A DNA stretch of 64,000 nucleotides from JAGQIB01 sp041393395. GTDB taxonomy: Bacteria > ARS69. Under the pieces are notes generated by a model. That model was not told where the DNA came from and ran no database searches. It worked only from the letters and a program-made list of their open reading frames with translations. The stretch is taken from contig JAWKKG010000004.1 in assembly GCA_041393395.1 (NCBI GenBank), forward strand, positions 434,001-498,000. The letters are read 5' to 3'. Both the position numbers and the translations under genes were made by a program. Below, piece by piece: positions 34,059 through 42,542 of the stretch (the stretch's first letter is position 1; every line of letters begins with the position of its first letter).

Positions 34059-34634
34059 ATCGAGAAGGAGCTGAGGGTCAACGAGAAGATCCGGATCTCG
34101 CCCATCCGGGTCGTGGACGAAGCCGGCGAGATGCTCGGGATCATGGATACCGACAAGGCTCGTCAGTTGGCCCGCGAACAGGGCTTGGATCTGGTGGAGG
34201 TGGCGCCCGGTTCGCGTCCGCCCGTCTGCCGGATCATGGACTTCGGCAAGTTCAAGTACGAGCAGAACAAGAAGGACCGGAAGGCCCGTAGTCGTCAGCA
34301 CAGTCAGACACTGAAAGAGGTCAAGTTCCGGCCCAAGATCGAGAAGCACGACCTCGAGGTGAAGGTCCGCGCGGCTCGCAAGTTCATCGAGGAACACCAC
34401 AAGGTGAAGGTCACGATGAACTTCCGCGGCCGTGAGGTCACTCACGCCGAGATCGGGCGCGACATTCTCGACAAGGTCGCGGGACTGCTGGACGACGTCG
34501 CCACGGTGGAGTCGGCGCCGCGGATGGAAGGGCGGCACATGATCATGCTGCTGTCGCCGCGCCCCGGAGTCGGCAAGAAGAAGAAGGACGAGAGTCGCCC
34601 GGAAGAGACCGCCGCGGAGTCCGCGGAGGAGTAG
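34059..34634 (+). CDS. infC: Translation initiation factor IF-3 with an ATC start
   Basis: A 191-aa IF-3: N-terminal domain (ELRVNEKIRISPIRVVDEAG), linker and C-terminal domain (KEVKFRPKIEKHDLEVKVRA, VKVTMNFRGREVTH). There is no ATG, GTG or TTG ahead of the conserved N-terminus in frame; ATC at 34059 follows GGGAGG by 8 bases and is placed exactly where IF-3 proteins begin. infC is known for rare AUU starts (and AUC in Myxococcus), used for self-regulation because IF-3 rejects them. A GTG at 34113 would delete 18 conserved residues. The tail is acidic/lysine-rich. Confidence 0.88.
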   Translation: MEKELRVNEKIRISPIRVVDEAGEMLGIMDTDKARQLAREQGLDLVEVAPGSRPPVCRIMDFGKFKYEQNKKDRKARSRQHSQTLKEVKFRPKIEKHDLEVKVRAARKFIEEHHKVKVTMNFRGREVTHAEIGRDILDKVAGLLDDVATVESAPRMEGRHMIMLLSPRPGVGKKKKDESRPEETAAESAEE

Positions 34635-34647
34635 GCCGGAGCCGATG

Positions 34648-34745
34648 GGTCCCGCGAGGGACCGACACGAGGTGGTCGACGAGCCCGCGCGAGGCGGGGC
34701 GATCGGCCGCCCGGGAATGGGGTCCACAAGTCTCCCGCGAGGGAG
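34648..34745 (+). promoter_or_regulatory. Row of GCGA-loop hairpins in the infC-rplT gap
   Basis: Three short hairpins with related loops lie between infC and rplT: GGTCCC/GGGACC with GCGA (34648-34663), GCCCGC/GCGGGGC with GCGAG (34683-34700, imperfect) and CTCCC/GGGAG with GCGA (34732-34745). rpmI, normally here, is absent. The spot is where an L20-responsive leader is expected in other bacteria, but no known leader fold is recognised. Confidence 0.4.
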
Positions 34746-34769
34746 CCCCCTCACCGAAGGAGAGAGAAC

Positions 34770-35138
34770 ATGCCGCGCGCAGGACGTTCCCACGACTCGA
34801 GACAGCGTCGCAAGAAGCTGCTGAAGTCCGCCAAGGGTTACTTCGGCGGCCGCCGCAAGCTCTATACCGTCGCGAAGCACGCGGTGGAGAAGGGCCTGCA
34901 GTACTCGTTCCGCGATCGTCGCGCGAAGAAGCGCGAGTTCCGGCGTCTGTGGATCGTCCGGATCAACGCGGCGGCGCGACTCCACGATCTCAGCTACTCG
35001 CGCTTCATGAACGGCCTCAAGCGCGCGGGTGTCGAGATCGACCGCAGCGTTCTTTCGGACCTCGCGGTGACGGATCCGGAAGCGTTTGCGAACCTCGCCG
35101 GCATCGCCAAGGAACATCTCGAGACCAACGCGGCCTGA
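34770..35138 (+). CDS. rplT: 50S ribosomal protein L20
   Basis: A 122-aa L20 with GYFGGRRKLYTVAKHAVEKG, RDRRAKKREFRRLWIVRINA and SRFMNGLKRAGVEIDRSVL. It binds 23S rRNA and nucleates 50S assembly, and often represses its own operon. AAGGAGAGAG precedes the ATG. The gene upstream is infC, with rpmI missing between. Confidence 0.96.
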   Translation: MPRAGRSHDSRQRRKKLLKSAKGYFGGRRKLYTVAKHAVEKGLQYSFRDRRAKKREFRRLWIVRINAAARLHDLSYSRFMNGLKRAGVEIDRSVLSDLAVTDPEAFANLAGIAKEHLETNAA

Positions 35139-35139
35139 C

Positions 35140-36165
35140 GTGAGCGCGTCGGATCCCCGCGCCACCCGGGACACGGCCCTCGCCGAGATCGAGACGGCCG
35201 CGAGCGACGATGCGCTGGAACAGGTGCGTCTGACGTACCTGGGCCGCAAGGGCATCGTTCCGCTCGCGCTCCGCTCGGTGGCGTCGCTCGCGCCGGACGA
35301 GCGCCGTGCGGCCGGGCAGGCCTGGAACGAGGTGCGTCGCGAGCTCGAGGAGTCCGTCGAGGCCCGCCGCGTCGCGTTGAGCGATGGGGGCACGGCCGCG
35401 ACCGCGACGTTCGATCCCACGTTGCCGGGCCGCCGCCCGCGGCTCGGATACCCGCACGTGCTGAAGCGAACGCTCGAGGATCTCGTTTCGATCTTCCGGG
35501 ATCTCGGGTTCTCCGTCGCGGACGGTCCCGAGGTCGAGACACCGCAGTACAATTTCACGGCGTTGAACATCCCGGAAGATCATCCCACGCGGGACGATCA
35601 CGACTCGTTCTTCCTGGATCCGGGACTTCTGCTGCGCACGCAGATGTCGCCGGTGCAGATCCGGGTCATGGAGCGGATGCGACCCCCGGTGCGGGTCGTG
35701 AGTCCTGGTCGCGTGTATCGACGCGACGCGTTCGACGCGAGCCACTCGCCGTTCTTCTTCCAGATGGAGGGTCTCTACGTCGACCGTGACGTGACGCTCG
35801 GCGACCTCAAGGGCACGCTCCGGATCTTCGTGGATCGATTCTTCGGAGAATCGCTGCGCATGCGTTTCCGCGGCAGCTACTTCCCGTTCACCGAGCCGAG
35901 CCTCGAGCTCGACATCTCGTGCACGGTGTGCGGCGGCAGCGGATGCGCCGTGTGCAAGCACTCCGGCTGGGTGGAGATCCTCGGGTGCGGCATGGTCCAC
36001 CCGAACGTGCTGCGCGGCGTGGGCTACGACCCGGACGAGGTGTCGGGATGGGCATTCGGGATGGGACCCGATCGCATCGCGATGCTGCGTCACCGCATTC
36101 CCGACATCCGCCACCTCTACGAGAACGACGTGCGCTTCCTGCGGCAGTTCGCGAGGACGAGATGA
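35140..36165 (+). CDS. pheS: Phenylalanine--tRNA ligase alpha subunit
   Basis: A 341-aa class II synthetase subunit. After an N-terminal coiled-coil, motif 2 and 3 regions read FFFQMEGLYVDRDVTLGDLK, SYFPFTEPSLELDI and GWAFGMGPDRIAMLRHRIPD. The CTVCGGSGCAVC stretch is a cysteine-rich loop found in many bacterial PheS. GTG 35140 starts right after the rplT stop and gives the usual length. It overlaps pheT by 4 bp. Confidence 0.94.
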   Translation: MSASDPRATRDTALAEIETAASDDALEQVRLTYLGRKGIVPLALRSVASLAPDERRAAGQAWNEVRRELEESVEARRVALSDGGTAATATFDPTLPGRRPRLGYPHVLKRTLEDLVSIFRDLGFSVADGPEVETPQYNFTALNIPEDHPTRDDHDSFFLDPGLLLRTQMSPVQIRVMERMRPPVRVVSPGRVYRRDAFDASHSPFFFQMEGLYVDRDVTLGDLKGTLRIFVDRFFGESLRMRFRGSYFPFTEPSLELDISCTVCGGSGCAVCKHSGWVEILGCGMVHPNVLRGVGYDPDEVSGWAFGMGPDRIAMLRHRIPDIRHLYENDVRFLRQFARTR

Positions 36166-38567
36166 GGATCCCTCTTTCCTGGCTCGAGGAGCTCGCCCCG
36201 CTCGGCGACCCGACGGAGCTGGCGGAACGTCTGACCGCGGCCGGGCTCGAGTGCGCGGTCGAGCCGGCGCCCCGCATCCCGGCCGGAGTGGTCACGGGGC
36301 GGATCGTCGCGTGCGAGCGCCATCCGAACGCGGACAAGCTCTCCGTGTGCACGGTGGACGTGGGAGACGGCACCCCGCGCACGATCGTTTGCGGCGCCCC
36401 GAACGCGACGTCGGGGCCGGTGGCGGCGGCCGCGTTGCCGGGTGCGAACCTCGGCGACTTCGTCATCGCCGAGCGGAAGCTCCGGGGCGTGATGTCGCAG
36501 GGGATGCTGTGCTCCGAGACGGAGCTCGGTCTCTCGGAGGATCACTCCGGGATCATCCTGCTGCCGGAGGACACGCCGGTGGGCATGCCGCTCGCGGAGG
36601 CCCTCGGCCTCGAGGCGACCCTGGTCACCGAGCCGACGTCGAACCGCGGCGACCTCATGTCCGTTCTCGGCGTGGCGCGCGAGGTCGCGGCCGTGCGCGG
36701 TCGCCGGTTCACGCCGCCGGCACCCGACGTGCCGGCGGACCCGGGCGCCGGCCCTTGGAACATCGAGATCGAGGATGGAACCGACTGCCCGCGCTACGGC
36801 GGTCGGGTGATCGAGGGACTGCGGTGGGCGCCGTCGCCGCCGTGGATGGCTCGCCGCCTCCAGGCCGCCGGCATCCGGTCGATCTCGAACCTCGTCGACG
36901 TGACGAACTACGTGCTCCTGGAACATGGCCATCCGCTGCACGCGTTCGATCTCGACCGGCTGCACGGAACGCGGATCGGCGTCCGTCGCGCCCGGCCGGG
37001 GGAGAAGCTCACGACGCTCGACGACAAGGAACGCGAGACCACGCCGGACGTTCTGCTGATCACCGATGAGTCCGGCCCGGTGGCGGCCGGCGGCGTGATG
37101 GGGGGCGCGTCCACGCGAGTCTCGGAATCCACCACGCGACTGTTCCTGGAGGGCGCGAGCTTCGCGGGGCCGCGGGTACGCGCCGGTTCGCGCGCGCTGC
37201 ATCTGACCACCGACGCGTCGCTGCGGTTCGAGCGCGGAGTCGACGCGGCCGGTGTTCCGGCCGCCCTCGATCGTGCGGTGGAGCTCCTGCTCGCCACGAA
37301 TCCCGGGGCGCGCCTCGTGCACTCGGTGGATCTCCATCCGATTCCGCGCCGCCCCGCGCCGGTCGCGCTGCGCCGCAGCACCCTGCGCCGGATCCTCGGC
37401 GTCGATCCGGATCCGGCCGAAGTCCGCGACATCCTCGATCGACTCGGGTTCGAGCGCACCGCGGACTCCGAGGATCGCTTCGAGGTCGTGCCGCCGTCGT
37501 TCCGTCGCGACGTGACGGCGGAGGAGGACCTCGTCGAGGAGGTCGGACGCATCTGGGGCTACGATCGCATTCCGGACCGCACCTGCGCGGTGGCAGGCGT
37601 GTCCCGGCTCGTCGAGCCGCGCGTGGTCGCGGAATCGCGGGCGCGTCATCTCGCGATTTCCCTCGGCCTGGTCGAGGTGGTGACGCCCGGACTCGTGGAC
37701 TCGCGGCGCGAGCTCGAGATCGGGGGCGGGGGGACGTTCTTCGGCCCGGCGATCTCGCTGCGCAATCCGATGTCCCAGGACCGGGATGCGCTGCGCGGAT
37801 CGTTGCTCCCGTCGCTGCTCTCCGTGCTGGAGACGAACGTCCACCGGGGATCGCGTGATCTCGCGCTGTTCGAGGTCGGTCGGGTCTACCGGCACACCGG
37901 ACAGGCCGTGGAGGAGACGCTCCGGGCGTCCATCCTGCTTGCGGGTCACGGTGCTCCGGGTGCAGACGCCCTGGGCGGCAAGTCGTTCGACTTCTTTGAC
38001 ATGAAGGGTTTCGTGGAAGTATACGTCGAGGAGTTCTGGGGACTCCCGGCGACCTTCGCGGAGCGGGCCGAGGGGCCGTTCGAGAGCGTCGCGGCGGAAG
38101 GCGGGCCGGTGCTGGAGGTCCGGGTTCCGGGTGACCCGGATCGGGTGATCGGACACTTCGGAGCGATCGGGTCCGCGCTGCGGAAGCGCTGCGATCTGCC
38201 GGAAGACCTTCCGGTGTTCGTGGCCGAACTGGACCTGGCGGCGGGTGCGCCGCGCGACGAGGTCCGCGAGTTCCGGGAGCTGCCGCGCTATCCCGCGGCG
38301 AACCGGGATCTGGCGCTCGTGGTGGCGAAGACCGTGCGCCAGTCCGACGTCGGGGCGACGATCGTCGCGGCGGGCGGGGAGTTGCTGGAGGAGTGTCGGC
38401 TCTTCGACGTCTGGGAGGGCGCGCCCCTTGCGGACACGGAGAGAAGCCTCGCGTTCACGATCGCGTTCCGCGCGCCGGATCGCAGTCTCGTGAGCGAGGA
38501 GGTGGAGCGACACATGCAGGAGATCGTGGCGCGGGTCGGGCGAGAGCACGACGCGCGTATTCGGTAG
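36162..38567 (+). CDS. pheT: Phenylalanine--tRNA ligase beta subunit
   Basis: An 801-aa subunit with an N-terminal tRNA-binding domain (VVTGRIVACERHPNADKLSVC), the B3/B4 editing region (LMSVLGVAREVAAV, GHPLHAFDLDRL, GGVMGGASTRVSE), B5 (RRSTLRRILGVD), the core (ISLRNPMSQDRDALRGSLLP) and the C-terminal ferredoxin-fold anticodon-binding domain (YPAANRDLALVV, RSLAFTIAFRAPDRSL). All parts are intact and the length is normal. With PheS it forms the heterotetramer. Confidence 0.94.
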   Translation: MRIPLSWLEELAPLGDPTELAERLTAAGLECAVEPAPRIPAGVVTGRIVACERHPNADKLSVCTVDVGDGTPRTIVCGAPNATSGPVAAAALPGANLGDFVIAERKLRGVMSQGMLCSETELGLSEDHSGIILLPEDTPVGMPLAEALGLEATLVTEPTSNRGDLMSVLGVAREVAAVRGRRFTPPAPDVPADPGAGPWNIEIEDGTDCPRYGGRVIEGLRWAPSPPWMARRLQAAGIRSISNLVDVTNYVLLEHGHPLHAFDLDRLHGTRIGVRRARPGEKLTTLDDKERETTPDVLLITDESGPVAAGGVMGGASTRVSESTTRLFLEGASFAGPRVRAGSRALHLTTDASLRFERGVDAAGVPAALDRAVELLLATNPGARLVHSVDLHPIPRRPAPVALRRSTLRRILGVDPDPAEVRDILDRLGFERTADSEDRFEVVPPSFRRDVTAEEDLVEEVGRIWGYDRIPDRTCAVAGVSRLVEPRVVAESRARHLAISLGLVEVVTPGLVDSRRELEIGGGGTFFGPAISLRNPMSQDRDALRGSLLPSLLSVLETNVHRGSRDLALFEVGRVYRHTGQAVEETLRASILLAGHGAPGADALGGKSFDFFDMKGFVEVYVEEFWGLPATFAERAEGPFESVAAEGGPVLEVRVPGDPDRVIGHFGAIGSALRKRCDLPEDLPVFVAELDLAAGAPRDEVREFRELPRYPAANRDLALVVAKTVRQSDVGATIVAAGGELLEECRLFDVWEGAPLADTERSLAFTIAFRAPDRSLVSEEVERHMQEIVARVGREHDARIR

Positions 38568-38634
38568 CTCGTCGCACGGGGCGAATGCCCGGCGCGACAC
38601 AGAATCCGGCGAAACGCCGGGACGAGGGGTGGGG

Positions 38635-38910
38635 ATGGATCTGGAGCTGCTCGATCGTCTGGAAGATCGGGTCGACGTCGCGGTGTCGACCGTGCGGGAC
38701 CTCAAGATGGAAAACGAGCTCCTCAAGGAGGAGACCTCGGAGCTGCAAACGAAGGTCGATGCGCTCACGAAGGAGCTGGCCGCCGTCGCCGAGCAGAAGG
38801 GCGACGCCGACAAGCTTCGTCAGCAGTGCGAGGAGCTCGAGAAGAAGCTCGAGCGCGTGCGCGGGCGCATCGAAAGCATGGTCGACAAGATGAAGGCGCT
38901 CGAGGGATAG
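38635..38910 (+). CDS. ZapB-like coiled-coil protein
   Basis: A 91-aa protein that is coiled coil almost throughout (LELLDRLEDRVDVAVSTVRD, then Glu/Lys/Leu heptads to the end). GAGGGG precedes the ATG at 38635 by 5 bases; a GTG at 38629 is an alternative. It lies 33 bp upstream of zapA, so a ZapB-type Z-ring role is likely; the assignment rests on size, coiled coil and position, because such sequences are poorly conserved. Confidence 0.65.
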   Translation: MDLELLDRLEDRVDVAVSTVRDLKMENELLKEETSELQTKVDALTKELAAVAEQKGDADKLRQQCEELEKKLERVRGRIESMVDKMKALEG

Positions 38911-38943
38911 CCCTCGGGTCGCCTTCCGCGCCGGAGGGCAACG

Positions 38944-39300
38944 GTGGCGGAAGCTCGCACGATGACGGTCCACATCCTGGGCAACGAGTATCGCATCCGG
39001 TCGACGGAGAGCGGCGAGTTCGTGCGCGAGGTCGCGCTCCACGTCGACGAGCTGATGCACCGGATCGCTTCGCGCATGAACGCGGGAACGAGTTCGCAGG
39101 TCGCGGTGCTCGCCGCGCTGAACCTCGCGGAGGAGCTGCTCCGCGAGCGACGCAACGGAACCGGAGGCGTGGCCGCGGAGGAGATCGACGATCGCCTCCG
39201 CGCGCTCGCGAACCGCGTCGACGAGATCATCGACACGGCGAAGGACGAAATCGGCGCCACGAACGGCGGTCGCTCCGTCGGAGCGCGGTCGGAGGATTGA
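38944..39300 (+). CDS. zapA: Cell division protein ZapA
   Basis: A 118-aa ZapA: N-terminal MTVHILGNEYRIRSTESGEFVREVALHVDEL is the family globular head, followed by QVAVLAALNLAEELLRER and a long coiled coil (ALANRVDEIIDTAKDEI). It bundles FtsZ filaments at midcell. The GTG at 38944 follows GGAGGGCAACG. Confidence 0.85.
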   Translation: MAEARTMTVHILGNEYRIRSTESGEFVREVALHVDELMHRIASRMNAGTSSQVAVLAALNLAEELLRERRNGTGGVAAEEIDDRLRALANRVDEIIDTAKDEIGATNGGRSVGARSED

Positions 39301-39361
39301 CGCGACCCCCGCACCGGCACTCGGGGCGGAATCGCGATCGAGGGGTCAGGCGGGAGGACGC

Positions 39362-40150
39362 GTGAGGATCCTATTCGTGGGGGACGTCGTCGGTCGCCCC
39401 GGACGTCGCGCGGCCCGGGAGCTCGTCCCGATCCTCCGGGAGGAAGAGCGTCCCGATTTCGTGATCATCAACGCGGAGAACTCGGCCGGCGGGTTCGGCT
39501 TCAACCGTCGGTCCGTGCAGTCCCTGTTCGAGTGCGGCGCCGACGTCTTGACGGCCGGCAATCACACCTGGGACAAGGCGGAAGCGTTCGAGATCCTGGA
39601 CGAGGATGATCGCGTGCTGCGGCCCGAGAACTACCCGCCCGGCGCGCCCGGCCACGGCTACGGCGTGTACGCGGCGGCCGGCGGCCACAAGGTGGGCGTC
39701 CTGAACCTGATCGGACGGGTGTTTCTCGGCACGTTCGACGATCCGTTCCGCATCGGGCGGCGCGCGCTGGAGGAGATGCGCCAGGAGACGCCGATCCTGT
39801 TCGTGGACTTCCACGGCGAGGCTTCGTCGGAGAAACAGGCGTTCGCCTGGCACGTCGACGGTCTCGCGAGCGCGGTCGTCGGCACGCACACCCACGTGCC
39901 CACCGCGGATGCGCGCGTGTTCCCCAAGGGAACGGCGTTCCAGACCGACGCCGGGATGACCGGCGGGTACGAGGGAGTGATCGGGATGGAGAAGGAGCCC
40001 TCGCTCTCTCGATTCCTCACCGGCTTCCCGACTCGATTCGAGCCGTCCGGACGCGACCTGCGCCTGGATGCGACGGTGATCGACGTGGACCCGGAGTCCG
40101 GCCGCGCGACCGGCATCCGCCACGTCCAGAAGAGACTCCCGGAGGTGTAG
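39362..40150 (+). CDS. ymdB: YmdB-family metallophosphoesterase
   Basis: A 262-aa enzyme of the TIGR00282/YmdB family, which in Bacillus hydrolyses 2',3'-cyclic nucleotides. The metal-binding residues are in LFVGDVVGRPGRR, INAENSAGG, TAGNHTWDK, FVDFHGEASSEK and GTHTHVPTADAR. Start GTG 39362 follows GGCGGGAGGACGC. zapA, ymdB and folD are close together in one strand. Confidence 0.9.
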   Translation: MRILFVGDVVGRPGRRAARELVPILREEERPDFVIINAENSAGGFGFNRRSVQSLFECGADVLTAGNHTWDKAEAFEILDEDDRVLRPENYPPGAPGHGYGVYAAAGGHKVGVLNLIGRVFLGTFDDPFRIGRRALEEMRQETPILFVDFHGEASSEKQAFAWHVDGLASAVVGTHTHVPTADARVFPKGTAFQTDAGMTGGYEGVIGMEKEPSLSRFLTGFPTRFEPSGRDLRLDATVIDVDPESGRATGIRHVQKRLPEV

Positions 40151-40152
40151 GG

Positions 40153-41049
40153 ATGGCGAACATCCTCGACGGCAAGGCCACCGCGGCCGCGGTGCGCGAC
40201 GAACTGAAGGAGCGGGTGGACCGGCTGCGCGAGGTCGGCACGGCGCCGCGGCTCGTGGTCCTCCTCGTGGGAGAGGATCCGGCGTCCCAGGTTTATGTGC
40301 GCAACAAGGGCAAGGCCGCGCGCAAGATCGGGATCGACGGGGACACGCTCGAGCTGCCCGCCACGATCTCGCAGGCCGAGCTCGAGGCGCGAGTTCGCGA
40401 GCTCGGCGACGATCCGAGCGTTCACGGCATCCTCGTACAGCTGCCGTTGCCCAAGGGGCTGGACGAGGAGCGGGTGGTGCGCTGCATCCCGCCCTCCAAG
40501 GACGTGGACGGACTGCATCCGGTGAACGTCGGAGATCTCGCGCGCGGCACGCCCGTGTTCGCGCCGTGCACGCCGGCCGGCTGCGTCGAGTTGCTCGTGC
40601 GGCACGGGGTGGAGATCGCGGGCCGACACGTCGTGATCGTCGGGCGGTCGAACCTCGTCGGGCGTCCGCTCGCGTCGCTGCTGTTGCTCAAGGGAGCCCG
40701 CGGCGACGCGTCGACCACGGTGTGCCACTCGCGATCCCGGAACCTCGCCGACATCGTCCGGCAGGGAGACATCGTGGTCGCGGCGGTCGGTCGCCCGAAC
40801 ACGATCACGGCGGACATGGTCCGCCCGGGCGCCGTCGTCGTGGACGTGGGAATCAACCGGATCGACGATCCGTCCGCCAAGGGCGGCAGTCGTCTCGTGG
40901 GCGACGTCGAGTACGACGCGGTGGCGGACATCGCGTCCTGGATCACGCCGGTCCCCGGCGGGGTCGGTCCGATGACGATCGCCATGTTGCTCGCCAACAC
41001 CGTCCAGGCCGCCGAGGCACATGCCGGTTCCGCGCTCGTACGTTCCTGA
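40153..41049 (+). CDS. folD: Methylenetetrahydrofolate dehydrogenase/cyclohydrolase
   Basis: A 298-aa bifunctional C1-tetrahydrofolate enzyme. Signatures are LVVLLVGEDPASQVYVRNK with the catalytic Lys region, GILVQLPLPKGLDEERV, PCTPAGCVELL, VVIVGRSNLVGRPLASLLL (NADP-binding) and TPVPGGVGPMTIAMLLANT. Length is normal. The 3' end overlaps xseA by 29 bp. Confidence 0.95.
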   Translation: MANILDGKATAAAVRDELKERVDRLREVGTAPRLVVLLVGEDPASQVYVRNKGKAARKIGIDGDTLELPATISQAELEARVRELGDDPSVHGILVQLPLPKGLDEERVVRCIPPSKDVDGLHPVNVGDLARGTPVFAPCTPAGCVELLVRHGVEIAGRHVVIVGRSNLVGRPLASLLLLKGARGDASTTVCHSRSRNLADIVRQGDIVVAAVGRPNTITADMVRPGAVVVDVGINRIDDPSAKGGSRLVGDVEYDAVADIASWITPVPGGVGPMTIAMLLANTVQAAEAHAGSALVRS

Positions 41050-42280
41050 CGATCCCGTCTTCACCGTTTCGGAGTTCGCGAAGCGGATCGACGCGGACCT
41101 GCAGCGGAACTGGTCGTTCGTCCGGATCGAGGGCGAGCTGTCCGGGGTCAAGTACCACGTCTCCGGGCATGTCTATTTCACGCTGAAGGACGAGCGGGCG
41201 CGCATCGACGTCGCGCTGTTCCGGACGGAGGCCCGGCGAGTTCGTTTCCGGCTGGAGGACGGGCAGCGGGTCCGTGTCCTCGGGCGCGCGAGTCTCTACG
41301 CGACGAACGGTCGATTCCAGATCGTGGCGCGCAACGTGGAGGCGATCGGGCGCGGCGACCTCGAGATCGCGTTCCGTCAGCTGTGGGATCGCCTCGCGGC
41401 CGAGGGGCTGTTCGACGAGGAGCACAAGGTCGAGATCCCGCGCTTCCCGACGTGTCTCGGCCTCGTCACGTCCGGGAGCGGGGCGGCCCTGCACGACATC
41501 GTCAGTGCCGTTCGACGGCGGGCCCCGCACGTGCGCCTCGTGCTGCGATCCGCCCGCGTGCAGGGTCAGGGCGCCGCGGCGGACATCGCGGCGGGAATCG
41601 CCGAACTGGATGCCTGGGGCGGCTGCGACGCGCTGATCGTGGGGCGGGGTGGCGGCTCGCTGGAGGACCTCTGGGCGTTCAACGAGGAACGGGTCGCCCG
41701 GGCGATCTGGGCGTGCCGGACGCCCGTCGTGACCGGCATCGGTCACGAGGTGGATACGACGATCGCGGACGGGGTGGCGGACTTGCGGGCGCCCACGCCG
41801 ACCGCGGCCGCGGAACTGGCCACGCCGGATGCCGGCGAGCTGCGGGATGCGGTCGATTCCCTGCGCGTGGCCCTGTCGCGGGCGGCGCGAGGGCTCTTGC
41901 GAGGGAAGCGGGATCGGGTCATGCTGCTCGCCGAGGCGAGGGCGTTCCGCGACCCCACGGCATATTGCCGTCAGCGGGGGCAGGACGTCGATCGTCTCGC
42001 GGAGCGTCTCGTGAACGTCGCCGGGCGGCGCGTGGAAACCGCGCGACTGCGCTGGGAGGCGGTCGCGGGACGCCTCGACGTTCTCTCTCCCCTCGCCGTA
42101 CTCGAGCGGGGTTACGCGATCGCGCGCGACCCGTCGGGGCAAGTGCTGCGACGGGCGGAGGATGTCCGGCGCGGGGAGACGGTGGAGATCTGGCTGGGGG
42201 AGGGTGCGCTCGACTGTCGAGTCGAGGAGTCCCGCCCGGACGCGCGACTCGCGGGGAAGGAGCGACCGCACGATGGCTAA
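41021..42280 (+). CDS. xseA: Exodeoxyribonuclease VII large subunit
   Basis: A 419-aa large subunit with an N-terminal OB-fold (FTVSEFAKRIDADLQRNW, VSGHVYFTLKDERARIDVALF), the catalytic region (LVTSGSGAALHDI, LIVGRGGGSLEDLWAFNEE, TGIGHEVDTTIADGVAD, RAPTPTAAAE) and a C-terminal coiled coil ending in LERGYAIARDPSG. It degrades single-stranded DNA with XseB. The ATG lies inside folD. Confidence 0.93.
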   Translation: MPVPRSYVPDDPVFTVSEFAKRIDADLQRNWSFVRIEGELSGVKYHVSGHVYFTLKDERARIDVALFRTEARRVRFRLEDGQRVRVLGRASLYATNGRFQIVARNVEAIGRGDLEIAFRQLWDRLAAEGLFDEEHKVEIPRFPTCLGLVTSGSGAALHDIVSAVRRRAPHVRLVLRSARVQGQGAAADIAAGIAELDAWGGCDALIVGRGGGSLEDLWAFNEERVARAIWACRTPVVTGIGHEVDTTIADGVADLRAPTPTAAAELATPDAGELRDAVDSLRVALSRAARGLLRGKRDRVMLLAEARAFRDPTAYCRQRGQDVDRLAERLVNVAGRRVETARLRWEAVAGRLDVLSPLAVLERGYAIARDPSGQVLRRAEDVRRGETVEIWLGEGALDCRVEESRPDARLAGKERPHDG

Positions 42281-42542
42281 GCGGACCGAACCGGAATCGC
42301 CCGCGTCGTTCGAGGATTCGCTCGCCCGCCTGAGCGAGATCGTGGGCCTGCTCGAGCGTGGCGAAGCGCCGCTCGAGGAAGGACTGCGGCTGTTCGAGGA
42401 AGGAGTGTCGCTCACCCGTCGCTGCCACGAGCTGCTGAACACGGCGGAGCAGCGCATCCAGGAGCTGGTGCGCACCGAGGACGGCTTCGAGCTGACGTCG
42501 CACGCGATCGACGACCCCGATCGAGAAGAGGACGAGGATTGA
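42273..42542 (+). CDS. xseB: Exodeoxyribonuclease VII small subunit
   Basis: An 89-aa XseB: SFEDSLARLSEIVGLLERGE, PLEEGLRLFEEGVSLTRRCH and LNTAEQRIQELV form the family helices that bind XseA. GGGGAAGGAG lies upstream. It overlaps xseA by 8 bp and ispA by 4 bp, completing the common xseA-xseB-ispA-dxs order. Confidence 0.93.
   Translation: MAKRTEPESPASFEDSLARLSEIVGLLERGEAPLEEGLRLFEEGVSLTRRCHELLNTAEQRIQELVRTEDGFELTSHAIDDPDREEDED

Noticed and set aside
34051..34074. ATG with a seven-codon frame at the infC start
   Set aside because: It directly abuts the GGGAGG with no spacer and stops after seven codons in another frame; an uORF effect is possible but unsupported.
35929..35970. Cysteine-rich loop in PheS as an unusual zinc insertion
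   Set aside because: The C-x2-C-x-G-x-G-C-x2-C pattern is common in bacterial PheS.
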